The notes under the pieces: generated by a model | What the model was told of the DNA's origin: nothing | The model's database searches: none | Seen by the model: the letters and a program-made list of their open reading frames with translations, nothing else | Translations under genes and position numbers: made by a program | From: Thermoprotei archaeon | Lineage (GTDB): Archaea > Thermoproteota > Thermoprotei_A > Sulfolobales > WANQ01 | Reading direction: 5' to 3' | Assembly: GCA_027038805.1 (NCBI GenBank) | Contig: JALWGO010000188.1 | Location: forward strand, 1-10,102 | Length of the DNA: 10,102 nt | In this document: positions 1-6,460 of the stretch, one piece after another | Layout: each line of letters begins with the position of its first letter | Numbering within the stretch: the first letter of the stretch is position 1

Positions 1-565
1 GGTAGTGTAGTATTAGGCCTCTCTTATCAGTATACTCTACTAGTCTCCTATCGAATACGATATTCTTTGCCCGCAAGTATTCGCGGAAGGAGAAGGGGAG
101 GAGTACATATGTTATAGTCCTGCCCCGAAGCGTAGAAGCTATTTCACGTGCAAGCATTTTAGATGAAGAACCAGTAACATATACAACGTATTTTCCGTAA
201 TCATAGAGCCTTCTAACGAACTTCTCCCAACCCCTTACAACCTGGATTTCATCTAGGAAAATATATTTTGGTTCAACACCATAGATTTCACGAAAAGCAA
301 TTAACGCTTCACGCAGATACCGTGACTCAATATTTGAGAGCAGCTCGTGTTCAAAATTGATATAGAGTACTGGCTCTCTACCCCTAAGCTCTCTTATAAG
401 CTGGTAGAAATAATACGTCTTACCAGTCCTCCTTGGACCAATAATCGACACTACATTGTATTCCTTAACTCTAAGCTCTCTCTCAACAAGCTCGGGGAGC
501 CCTCGCTCCTCGAACTCCAATATAATAGTCTTAAACACATCTCGCCAACTAGTACTATAAACCAA
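1..565 (-). CDS. AAA ATPase, DUF4143/AAA_14 type (3' end cut by window edge)
   Basis: This is the N-terminal 188 codons of an ATPase reading leftward out of the window without interruption. A P-loop GPRRTGKT lies at about residues 43-50, a Walker B strand YIFLDEIQ at about 101-108, and a sensor-like VTGSSSKM at about 130-137. These are typical of the prokaryotic AAA_14/DUF4143 family, ATPases whose C-terminal half often carries a DUF4143 domain. That half is not in the window. Cellular function in the family is poorly defined; links to DNA transactions or toxin-like roles are only suggestions. No in-frame ATG exists near the 5' end. I chose TTG at 565 because an AGGTGG Shine-Dalgarno-like stretch (570-575) sits just before it and the encoded VYSTSWRDVF start looks like homologous starts. 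The alternative is GTG at 538. It lies downstream of the UDG-like gene on the same strand, 109 bases away, with its own TATA-like element. Confidence 0.85.
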   Translation of the reverse strand, partial: MVYSTSWRDVFKTIILEFEERGLPELVERELRVKEYNVVSIIGPRRTGKTYYFYQLIRELRGREPVLYINFEHELLSNIESRYLREALIAFREIYGVEPKYIFLDEIQVVRGWEKFVRRLYDYGKYVVYVTGSSSKMLAREIASTLRGRTITYVLLPFSFREYLRAKNIVFDRRLVEYTDKRGLILHY

Positions 566-594
566 TAAACCACCTACACCACGACTAGTATACT

Positions 595-619
595 GGACAA
601 ATCCATTAAAAACTTGTCC
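595..619 (-). promoter_or_regulatory. Inverted repeat flanking a TATA-like element, upstream of the DUF4143 ATPase
   Basis: GGACAA at 595-600 and TTGTCC at 614-619 form a perfect 6-bp inverted repeat with a 13-base spacer. Read on the minus strand, the spacer contains TTTTTAAT, a plausible TATA box about 40 bases before the TTG start at 565. An inverted repeat bracketing a TATA box is a typical place for an archaeal repressor site. A stem this short can occur by chance, so this is a weak call. Confidence 0.3.
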
Positions 620-674
620 ACTGAACTGAACAAAAAAATAATACTATAAAATGAGAAAAAGCATAATAGGGGAT

Positions 675-1307
675 TTAACACTCTAAGTCCTTTAGAATAC
701 TCCTCAGTTCTTTGAAAGGTTTAATACATGGTCTATCCAAGATCCTTCTCAAAAACTGGCATGCAGTAGGGAGTACCGAGAATACCAGGTACTTGGCTTC
801 AAGACCATTAACTTTATCTGGCAGCTTGATTACACTACCGTGAAGTTTTGTAATCGCGCCATCCGCTATAATACTATAGCTTTTATACACGCTCTTAATG
901 AATTCTAACGCTTTACTACCCATTACGACTATTATTTCTGGATTAATCTCTCTAAGATCATCTACAGTAATCTTATACTTAGCGCTCTGATACTCCTCGC
1001 CACCTTTCTCTAACGGGCACTTTATAGTGTCCTCTAGATAAAATCCAAGGTCTCTAAACTTTTCTAGAAACTTTCTCCAGTCCCGTATATCAAGACATTT
1101 AAATCCTGCATCTACGAGGAGTTTCTGTAGTATTGCTGGAAGAGCGTTTTTATTCATTGAATTCTTTTCATCATAATAGATGAAGTTTTCTATATTCTCT
1201 GGCGGAGGCGGAGCTTCGGCTAGGAACAATACCTTTACTTTCTGTGGCCTATACTTTCTTCTATATTTTTCATAGATCTCACAATCAGTATTTTGTTTCG
1301 GAGTCAA
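675..1307 (-). CDS. Uracil-DNA glycosylase superfamily-like protein, active site divergent
   Basis: A 210-residue soluble protein. VKVLFLAEAPPPP (residues 24-36) followed by FIYYD occupies the place of the UDG motif GEAPG. INPEIIVVMGSKAL (121-134) matches the central strand and helix of that fold, and LHGSVIKL then VLPTACQFLRR matches the late RHG and HPS-containing part. Family 4/5 enzymes remove uracil from DNA and use an HPS-like loop; here that loop reads LPT, and the first motif lacks its second glycine. The six cysteines (9, 71, 97, two near 184-195, and 210) do not obviously form the family-4 Fe-S pattern. The fold is therefore likely but glycosylase activity is not. It starts with TTG at 1307; an in-frame stop lies three codons upstream and a TATA-like TTATATAATA about 22 bases upstream suggests a leaderless transcript. 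It could be an uncharacterised archaeal UDG-like family. Confidence 0.6.
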   Translation of the reverse strand: MTPKQNTDCEIYEKYRRKYRPQKVKVLFLAEAPPPPENIENFIYYDEKNSMNKNALPAILQKLLVDAGFKCLDIRDWRKFLEKFRDLGFYLEDTIKCPLEKGGEEYQSAKYKITVDDLREINPEIIVVMGSKALEFIKSVYKSYSIIADGAITKLHGSVIKLPDKVNGLEAKYLVFSVLPTACQFLRRILDRPCIKPFKELRSILKDLEC

Positions 1308-1378
1308 TGCATTCTACCCGTGTTATTATATAATAGAATCTCTATATAAAGATCACGTCCAATAATGAGAGTTCTCAA

Positions 1379-1459
1379 GGCCTCCTAACATGGAGAGATA
1401 CCTATGCTCTGGCTATAGTCATCATGAAGGATATTTGGTTTTACCATGGTTAGGAGACC
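1379..1459. ncRNA. Long inverted repeat; candidate structured RNA
   Basis: The left arm 1379-1393 (GGCCTCCTAACATGG) pairs with the right arm 1444-1459: 14 of 15 positions pair, with one C-A mismatch (1381/1457) and one bulged G (1448). The 50-base loop could hold small hairpins, such as AGAG/CTCT at 1394-1410. On the plus strand a TATA-like CTATATAAAG (1341-1350) lies about 26 bases before 1371, and a GAACT-AG-AGTTC hairpin with a T-rich tail follows at 1495-1519. Together these could delimit a transcript of about 150 bases. No tRNA, SRP, RNase P or box C/D signature is visible. Alternatives are a DNA-level palindrome, a leader of the downstream gene, or coincidental overlap with the small ORF at 1390-1542. 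Confidence 0.35.
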
Positions 1460-1542
1460 CGAACGGCTACTACGTTGTACTGGTTGGGTGTAGTGAACTA
1501 GAGTTCATCTTTTATTTTTCTATTATAAGCAATCTTATATAA
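1390..1542 (+). CDS. Possible 50-residue small protein
   Basis: An ATG-initiated frame of 50 codons fills much of a 248-base intergenic region. It ends with TAA one base before the GGTGAT ribosome-binding site of the following membrane-protein gene. That stop-then-SD arrangement is common in archaeal operons. The product has scattered Cys and His (C6, H11, H12, C34) and an aromatic, hydrophobic tail (FIFYFSIISNLI). No recognised domain and no convincing Shine-Dalgarno motif precede the ATG. The start codon lies inside the left arm of the long inverted repeat, so the frame may be an accident within a structured RNA or regulatory region. Confidence 0.2.
   Translation: MERYLCSGYSHHEGYLVLPWLGDPNGYYVVLVGCSELEFIFYFSIISNLI
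1495..1519 (+). terminator. Possible terminator: short hairpin plus T-rich tail
   Basis: GAACT-AG-AGTTC (1495-1506) is followed by ATCTTTTATTTTT. Archaeal termination relies mainly on T-rich tracts, so this could end a transcript coming from about 1371. If so, the next gene at 1556 would need a promoter inside or just after this tract; TTATATAA at 1534-1542 is too close to the ATG to serve easily. Weak evidence. Confidence 0.25.
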
Positions 1543-1543
1543 C

Positions 1544-1549
1544 GGTGAT
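1544..1549 (+). promoter_or_regulatory. Shine-Dalgarno GGTGAT of the LEA14-like gene
   Basis: GGTGAT complements the archaeal 16S rRNA 3' end and stands six bases before the ATG at 1556, which fixes that start. It implies that this message has a leader, unlike several neighbours. Confidence 0.65.
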
Positions 1550-1555
1550 AAGGTA

Positions 1556-2497
1556 ATGGGAAAGTTGGGTATAATATTAGCAGTAGTATTAATAGGGGTA
1601 ATCGTAGCGGGAGGTCTAGCATATTTCCTATTATTCAAGAGCAAAAGTGGTGGGATAGTAAATATTACTAGTGTAACATTATATGTTGATCCTAATAGGG
1701 TTACGGAGCTAAAGACGCCAATAGAAGTACACTTAGGCGTATACAATAGTTTCCCGGTAAATGTTGATATCAAGGAGGGGAAGTTAACATTAGTTATCGA
1801 TGAATTGAATTTAGCTAAGATTAGTATTCCAAGCCAAGAAGTTAAGAAAGGCGATAATGATATAGTATTAAACACGGTAATAGATAATACCCTATTAGAT
1901 GAATTCTGGTACCGTCATCTAAGCAATAGAGAAAAATCAAATATGACGTTAAACGGCTACATAGTATTTGATACACCAGTGGGAGGAGTAAAGATACCTG
2001 TAAAGTATTCTAAGGTTATACAGACACATATGTTTCCTGTAGAAAAAGAATTGAATAAAGAATACGATCTAGGAATAGCTGGTAAAATAGTAGTTGAAAA
2101 GATAAGAGTTGATCTAGCAGACATAACGCCATCAGAGACGAAGCTAGGAGCTAGTGTAACTATTAAGAACGAACTTAAACATATACCATTATATGTAAAG
2201 GGATTAGTCTTTAGACTAGAACTACCCGACGGAACAATACTGGGTAGCGGTGAACAACAAAGTGTTAAATCGATAGCAGCTGGTGAAACCGATACAATAG
2301 TATTCAATATAGTTCTCGATAATTCTAAGATACCAATACTATGGTATAAGCATATCAGGAATAGAGAGGACACTAAGATAATCATTGAAGCCTGGCTAAA
2401 AGTAAATGTTGCTGGGAAAAACATAGAATTATTCAAAGAAAACCCGTTAAAGACTACCATAGAGTTCAAAACAAACATATTCAAATATAAGAGCTAG
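1556..2497 (+). CDS. Membrane-anchored protein with two tandem LEA14/WHy-like repeats
   Basis: 313 residues. An N-terminal hydrophobic helix (about 5-27) after Met-Gly-Lys anchors a mostly beta-strand exterior of two homologous repeats, about 34-165 and 177-310. Each repeat begins with a strand pattern like VTLYVDP / IRVDLAD and ends with a shared signature: EFWYRHLSNRE (116-126) and ILWYKHIRNRE (261-271), exactly 145 residues apart. Each signature is followed by a strand ending in a hydrophobic extended segment. This layout matches LEA14/WHy (water stress and hypersensitive response) domains, which are common in archaea as membrane-anchored proteins of unknown biochemical role, proposed to protect against desiccation or stress. 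No catalytic residues are visible. Its 3' end overlaps the convergent gene at 2481 by 17 bases. The fold assignment is inference from the pattern. Confidence 0.7.
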   Translation: MGKLGIILAVVLIGVIVAGGLAYFLLFKSKSGGIVNITSVTLYVDPNRVTELKTPIEVHLGVYNSFPVNVDIKEGKLTLVIDELNLAKISIPSQEVKKGDNDIVLNTVIDNTLLDEFWYRHLSNREKSNMTLNGYIVFDTPVGGVKIPVKYSKVIQTHMFPVEKELNKEYDLGIAGKIVVEKIRVDLADITPSETKLGASVTIKNELKHIPLYVKGLVFRLELPDGTILGSGEQQSVKSIAAGETDTIVFNIVLDNSKIPILWYKHIRNREDTKIIIEAWLKVNVAGKNIELFKENPLKTTIEFKTNIFKYKS

Positions 2498-3212
2498 TAT
2501 CGATAACGGCGCTAAGCCTATCTCTTAACTCAATTATTATTTTTACTATTTTCCTCCTAACATCCATAGTCTCCAAGTCAAGAACCTCTACGCTGGCCTC
2601 CAATGGATCTCTTAGCCTGCTCCACGTGTTCACGAAGAATAATATTATTGGTAGTGATTCTGGTAAGAGTCTAATCAAGCCCTTGATCTTAGAGCTAAGT
2701 CTTCTCTCAGACGGCTTCATGAATAATACTAGTAGGTTGCTGATATGGTGGAGTATGGCTATTAGGGTAGCAGTATATAGGAACCATAATGGTATCCATG
2801 ATCTAAGTATTGTTAACAACAATAATAGCGTTATCGTCATGGGAACAGTGTACACCATGCGCACTAGAACCGTATATTTTCCAGCAACAACTAAGCCCTT
2901 CATAGTAGGCTTTATGACCTGGCGAACATCGTCAACTTCTATTAATCCCTTTCCCTTGAGAACCCTTACTTGGTCATGGATAGTAGCTTTACTACGCTCT
3001 CTAGTATTAAGTGTTCTAGCAATTATTTTTGGAAGATGAGTATAGTTTAAAGGTAGCTCCCCCAATGCAACCAGAGCTAGTAATAGTTCTCTACCGGAAT
3101 CAGATAATCCATTGAAGCTTACTGTCTCGACAACACGCTTAACCTTATCAAATGGGTAAAGAATACTCCGTAGAAGAGAGCCCAGTCTCGAGAACACATA
3201 TATCACCGACAT
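2481..3212 (-). CDS. Membrane-attached winged-helix protein, putative regulator
   Basis: 243 residues. Residues about 36-110 look like a winged-helix DNA-binding domain: DSGRELLLALVALG, a helix pair around LPKIIARTLNTRERSKATIHDQVRVLKGKGLIEVDD, and a wing ending near VIKPTMKGLVVAG, as in MarR- or ArsR-like archaeal regulators. Two or three hydrophobic helices follow (about 115-165: MVYTVPMTITLLLLLTIL and WFLYTATLIAILHHI, then perhaps LPIILFFVN near 190). A charged C-terminal helix ends the protein. Such membrane-tethered transcription factors occur in Crenarchaeota; targets are unknown. The ATG at 3212 follows a TATA-like ATTTTATG about 20-26 bases upstream, consistent with a leaderless message. 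It converges with and overlaps the LEA14-like gene, which raises the possibility of antisense interference between their 3' ends. Confidence 0.65.
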   Translation of the reverse strand: MSVIYVFSRLGSLLRSILYPFDKVKRVVETVSFNGLSDSGRELLLALVALGELPLNYTHLPKIIARTLNTRERSKATIHDQVRVLKGKGLIEVDDVRQVIKPTMKGLVVAGKYTVLVRMVYTVPMTITLLLLLTILRSWIPLWFLYTATLIAILHHISNLLVLFMKPSERRLSSKIKGLIRLLPESLPIILFFVNTWSRLRDPLEASVEVLDLETMDVRRKIVKIIIELRDRLSAVIDTSSYI

Positions 3213-3263
3213 CGGACCCTATCCCATAAAATCTCTAGCTGGAAGACTAAAAGATATTTAGAA

Positions 3264-3277
3264 CATGGAAAACCATG
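3264..3277. promoter_or_regulatory. Perfect CATGG-AAAA-CCATG inverted repeat between divergent genes
   Basis: A 5-bp perfect inverted repeat with a 4-base spacer in the 138-base divergent region between the winged-helix gene (start 3212) and the metallopeptidase-like gene (start 3351). It lies upstream of both likely TATA boxes (ATTTTATG near 3232 and AAAATATAAT near 3316-3325). It could be an operator, perhaps for the adjacent winged-helix protein. A repeat of this length has a substantial chance of being coincidental. Confidence 0.3.
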
Positions 3278-3350
3278 AAAACTATTAGGGCAAGACCTTA
3301 AACACGTATTTGGATAAAATATAATCACATGGGGATGAGAGGATAGAGCA

Positions 3351-4145
3351 TTGGAGTATATACCAGTTGTTAGTCGTGAGGGCTTTGTGGCCGCAGCTCT
3401 CCATGACCTAGTGGTTGTGTCGGAATCACCTTACGGTATACTGCCTTACGTATCATATGTGGTGGGTTCCGGTCGTCAGCTCTATATAGCATATTATATT
3501 GAGAAACATGGTCTCTGGCGAGACTTATTCTTGAGGATAACTGGTTTGTCTAGGAGTTCTCGAGAGGAGCTTAAGCAGGTTATGCTTGAGTATGTTTTGA
3601 GCGAGTTAAAGGAGTTAGACGTGTTTATGTGGGATAGGTTAAAGGATATGCTCTCTGATCTAAGTGAGCGTGTAGGCGAGCTCTACGAGAACATTAAGGA
3701 TAATATTATCGGCTATATTAGGAAAGTATACGGGTTTAGAGAATTCTTCAGTAAAGTGTACGTGATATACGGGTTTAACCCTCTACCGAGGCGTACTTAT
3801 GGTTCAATGTTATACTACGATAATGATAAGACAATAATATCACTATACGTTAACGACGTGCTCGAGCCACGCGAAGTAATAGACCTTATGCTCCACGAAA
3901 TACTCCACGGGCTCATAAGACTCAACAACATAGAAATGCAATCAGACATAGAGGAATTAGTAATAGACCTATCATGCCCAGAGGGATATCTCTCAAAAAT
4001 AATTGGATTATCAGATAAGGTAAAAGTAGACTATGTCAAAGAGAGGTTCAAAGAGCATAGCAGGCTAATAGAACTAATAGCAGAGTACTTTGAAGAAAAG
4101 AAATACGAGAAAGCAACAATATTTGAATGGTTAGCAGGGAAGTAG
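3351..4145 (+). CDS. HExxH metallopeptidase-like protein (minimal gluzincin type), cytoplasmic
   Basis: 264 residues without signal peptide or membrane helix. The zinc motif HEILH is at 182-186, within VIDLMLHEILHGLIRLNN. A candidate third ligand follows in DIEELVIDL, Glu201 or Glu202 with Asp206 one turn later, a spacing typical of small gluzincins. The N-terminal half is helical and charged (about 60-125) and may form a coiled coil. Peptidase activity on a protein substrate is the family expectation; the substrate is unknown. TTG at 3351 is the only usable start because an in-frame stop sits five codons upstream. GAGG at 3339-3342 is a weak ribosome-binding site, and AAAATATAAT about 26-30 bases upstream suggests a transcript starting almost at the TTG. 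Codon choice shifts strongly along the gene: T-ending codons dominate the first 40 (14 of 40 by hand count) but are rare in the last 41 (4 of 41). Confidence 0.65.
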   Translation: MEYIPVVSREGFVAAALHDLVVVSESPYGILPYVSYVVGSGRQLYIAYYIEKHGLWRDLFLRITGLSRSSREELKQVMLEYVLSELKELDVFMWDRLKDMLSDLSERVGELYENIKDNIIGYIRKVYGFREFFSKVYVIYGFNPLPRRTYGSMLYYDNDKTIISLYVNDVLEPREVIDLMLHEILHGLIRLNNIEMQSDIEELVIDLSCPEGYLSKIIGLSDKVKVDYVKERFKEHSRLIELIAEYFEEKKYEKATIFEWLAGK

Positions 4146-4219
4146 AGCAAGATTAAACGCGGTAGGATAATGTTAGGAAACAAGCCGTATCTTTCATGGA
4201 TTAGGTCTGGATTATATTT

Positions 4220-4993
4220 CTATTGTTTAACTAGTTTTTCAAGTATATATGGCTCTACGTTGAGAACTCTGGATTTCCTATAATGGTTTTTAGCGAGCTT
4301 TAATGCGTTTTCTCTACCTATAAGCTCTGCTAGCATGATTGTTGGAGAGCCAGTTGAGTCGGCTATCATTATTGGTGGTCTCGTTTTCACAGGTTTGCCT
4401 ATAACTGCTACTGGTTTATCGTTTACCCTATAGTAGTGTGGACTTTCTTTAAGGAAAGAATACTTCTCTAATACTCTACTCCAGCCATCAGCGTTGACGT
4501 CTACTATGTCTTCGACTACTATGTAGCCGACAATGTATATTCCAGTTAATCCCCTCCTACGTGCCTCCGTGAAAGCTCTATGTATTTCTGCTAGTCTTCT
4601 ACGCTTCTCCCAGAACCCTCTAGGATATCTCGCTAGCCCCGCTATGAATACCAGGTAGTCTCCTCTACCAAGTCTTTTTCCATGTCTCCTAGGTATTCTG
4701 CCCTTTGGAGCATAATAGCCAGTATAGAATCCTTTATCTAGCCTAGGATCACGGTGGACTATGGGGTTTTCTCCAAGCTCTACTGGATAATATTGGGAGA
4801 GTTCTCTACCATTGCATTCATCTACTATGTTTCCAGCAAGTAGGTGGCTGGGTATCGTCCTGTATTTTCTCTTATCATCTGGTATTGGAAGTAGGGTTGC
4901 ACAGCCATCTTCATGTAGGGGAGAATAGTATCCTCCATTACTTGTTTCAACGAATACTCTTAGTAATAAGATTCTAGTCATTCCTATTACCAT
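4220..4993 (-). CDS. Nmad3-like putative nucleotide modification protein
   Basis: 257 residues, soluble. The N-terminus RVFVETSNGGYYSPLHEDG (12-30) followed by LLPIPDDK (34-41) matches the opening of Nmad3 (nucleotide modification associated domain 3), which reads like SRKGFD-S-GG-PSP...DG...LPIPD. VHRDPRL (79-85) matches its conserved HxDPxL segment. Later GDYLVFIAGLARYP and GIYIVGYIVVEDIVDV match the GDlFLFFGwFr and hVIfGwLqV strands. Nmad domains were proposed from genome context to act in base hypermodification; no reaction is established for Nmad3. The protein is about as long as its relatives and its polar signature residues are present. The first ATG (4993) lacks a ribosome site; the Met at codon 5 (4981) follows GGTAAT and aligns better with the usual family start. 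The gene lies 30 bases after the DUF234 ATPase and is probably co-transcribed with it. Confidence 0.65.
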   Translation of the reverse strand: MVIGMTRILLLRVFVETSNGGYYSPLHEDGCATLLPIPDDKRKYRTIPSHLLAGNIVDECNGRELSQYYPVELGENPIVHRDPRLDKGFYTGYYAPKGRIPRRHGKRLGRGDYLVFIAGLARYPRGFWEKRRRLAEIHRAFTEARRRGLTGIYIVGYIVVEDIVDVNADGWSRVLEKYSFLKESPHYYRVNDKPVAVIGKPVKTRPPIMIADSTGSPTIMLAELIGRENALKLAKNHYRKSRVLNVEPYILEKLVKQ

Positions 4994-5023
4994 TGTAATA
5001 CATGTTGTCTCAGAGCTATAGTG

Positions 5024-6445
5024 TTATTTATTTTTCTTTCCATGTATTGCTAGTTTATTCTTTGAGAGCCTTCTGTAGGTGTCTATTGTTATTGTTATTA
5101 TTCCTTCTTCTACTAGTTTACTGTGATCTGCTATCTCTGGTGCTGATACGAGTATTAATGTTTGCTTAGGCTTATATGGTATTTCCTCTATTATTTCTTC
5201 TAGCCTATATGCTATTCTTCTCGCATCGCTTAATGATAGTTTGCTCCATTTGGCTTCTCCTACTAGTAGTTTATTGTTTATATCGTCTACTACGACCAGG
5301 TCTACTTCCTTATCTCTATGCCACCATTTACCTATTCTCGTAGGCGTTATATCTATTTCATTGTTTCTGATTAGTTCTACAACAATGTGTTTTGTTACCT
5401 CTTCCCATGCACTAGGTGTTAGTGTTTTGTCTAGGTCCTGTCTTACATGTTCCAGGACTTTGTCTTCTAGTTCGAGTTCTAGAGCTGTACGGTATCTTGC
5501 ATTATAGCGGAACCAGAATTGGAGGAATCTATCTCTTATCCTATATACTGGTTTTGCTTTTCCTAGTATTGGTGTTTGTTTTTCTAAGATGTTCATTTCA
5601 ACTAGTATTTGAATGTACTTGTATAGGGATTCCCTAGGTATCCCGGTATGGTTTAGTATTTCACTAAACCTAGTAGCACCGCTTGCTACTGCTTCTAGGA
5701 TGGAGTAGTATCTTGTTACTTCTCTTACTTCTTCTCTTAATAGTTTCTTAGCTTCATCGAAGTATGGTGAGTTTTTCCTTAGTATTAGATCTCTTATGTT
5801 ATCCCATAAGGTTTTTTCGGGATCTATTGATGCGAGGTAGCCTGGTATTCCCCCAAAGACTGTGTAAGCCCTTATATGGTCCACGTTATCCCAGTTTGGC
5901 GTGAATGCCGGTATGTATAGTGGTGATAGTTCTTCTATTCTCATATTGCTTGTTATTCTGCCGTAGAGGGGGGCTTTCTCCGATAATACTTTGTCTTCTA
6001 TAAATGATACTATTGATCCGCAGAGTACTAGCATTATCTTTGTCTTAGAGAGTTCTTCATCCCATAAGGCTTGTATCATGGATAGTAGTGCTGGGTTGAC
6101 TCGGACAGCATATTGGAATTCATCTATTATTACTAGTACTCTATCTTTTCTAGCGTATTTCGCTATTAGCTTTAATAGTTTACGCCATGTATCAATAGGT
6201 GCTATCTTAAGGATCGGTAGGTCTAGTGCTTCGGCTATTCTCTCGCTAAATTCACGCATAAGCTCTTTTTCTTCAACCTCTTCTGCTAGTAAGTATACAC
6301 CTCTCTTACCTTCTAAGAATTTTTTCAATAGAAGAGTCTTTCCTATCCTCCTCCTACCATAGACTACAAGCATTACAGCTCTATCGCTACTCCATAGGTT
6401 TTCGAGCAACCCTAGTTCCCGAGTCCTATCCACGAATACAGCCAA
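5024..6445 (-). CDS. Archaeal AAA ATPase with winged helix and DUF234 nuclease-like C-terminus
   Basis: About 473 residues. From the TTG start, the N-terminus VFVDRTREL is the usual opening of this family. The Walker A YGRRRIGKT is at about 29-37 and the Walker B VLVIIDEFQ at about 103-111, with a CGS sensor near 145. A winged-helix stretch (SGATRFSEILNHTGIPRES) is near 255-275. The C-terminal DUF234 region carries a PD-(D/E)xK-like core: KEVDLVVVD (Asp at about 382) and LLVGEAKW (Glu 397, Lys 399). These proteins are numerous in hyperthermophilic archaea; most have no assigned function, and DNA processing or defence is suspected. I prefer TTG 6445 over GTG 6457 because GAGGTGA covers the GTG itself and lies eight bases before the TTG. 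The double palindrome at 6461-6491 sits immediately upstream. The Nmad3-like gene follows after 30 bases. Confidence 0.85.
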   Translation of the reverse strand: MAVFVDRTRELGLLENLWSSDRAVMLVVYGRRRIGKTLLLKKFLEGKRGVYLLAEEVEEKELMREFSERIAEALDLPILKIAPIDTWRKLLKLIAKYARKDRVLVIIDEFQYAVRVNPALLSMIQALWDEELSKTKIMLVLCGSIVSFIEDKVLSEKAPLYGRITSNMRIEELSPLYIPAFTPNWDNVDHIRAYTVFGGIPGYLASIDPEKTLWDNIRDLILRKNSPYFDEAKKLLREEVREVTRYYSILEAVASGATRFSEILNHTGIPRESLYKYIQILVEMNILEKQTPILGKAKPVYRIRDRFLQFWFRYNARYRTALELELEDKVLEHVRQDLDKTLTPSAWEEVTKHIVVELIRNNEIDITPTRIGKWWHRDKEVDLVVVDDINNKLLVGEAKWSKLSLSDARRIAYRLEEIIEEIPYKPKQTLILVSAPEIADHSKLVEEGIITITIDTYRRLSKNKLAIHGKKNK

Positions 6446-6453
6446 AGTAGTAG

Positions 6454-6460
6454 TCACCTC
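6454..6460 (-). promoter_or_regulatory. Shine-Dalgarno GAGGTGA that decides the ATPase start
   Basis: On the minus strand GAGGTGA is a near-complete match to the archaeal anti-SD. It contains the GTG at 6457-6455, so that codon is unlikely to be the initiator; the in-frame TTG at 6445 is eight bases beyond it. Confidence 0.65.

Noticed and set aside
1411..1430. ATGATGA on the minus strand resembling a box C of a C/D guide RNA
   Set aside because: No CTGA box D follows within a suitable distance on that strand.
1379..1520. Possible tRNA in the structured intergenic region
   Set aside because: No T-loop consensus, no acceptor and anticodon stems of the right size; the stem is twice as long as an acceptor stem.
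1498..1875. 125-codon open frame on the minus strand opposite the LEA14-like gene
   Set aside because: Its Thr/Pro/Asn-rich product is low in complexity and resembles a reverse-frame translation; the plus-strand gene has a good ribosome site and coherent repeats.
1957..2484. 175-codon minus-strand frame opposite the second LEA14-like repeat
   Set aside because: Ser/Thr/Phe-rich composition typical of an antisense shadow; no start signal or family resemblance.
2626..3039. 137-codon plus-strand frame opposite the winged-helix gene
   Set aside because: Antisense shadow; the minus-strand frame shows a clear winged helix and membrane helices.
3329..3346. Five-codon mini-ORF (ATG...TAG) just before the metallopeptidase-like TTG start, as a possible leader peptide
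   Set aside because: The TATA-like box is only about five bases upstream, so the mini-ORF probably is not transcribed.
5991..6362. Ser-rich plus-strand frame opposite the ATPase domain
   Set aside because: Mirror of the Walker A/B-containing gene; product is of low complexity.
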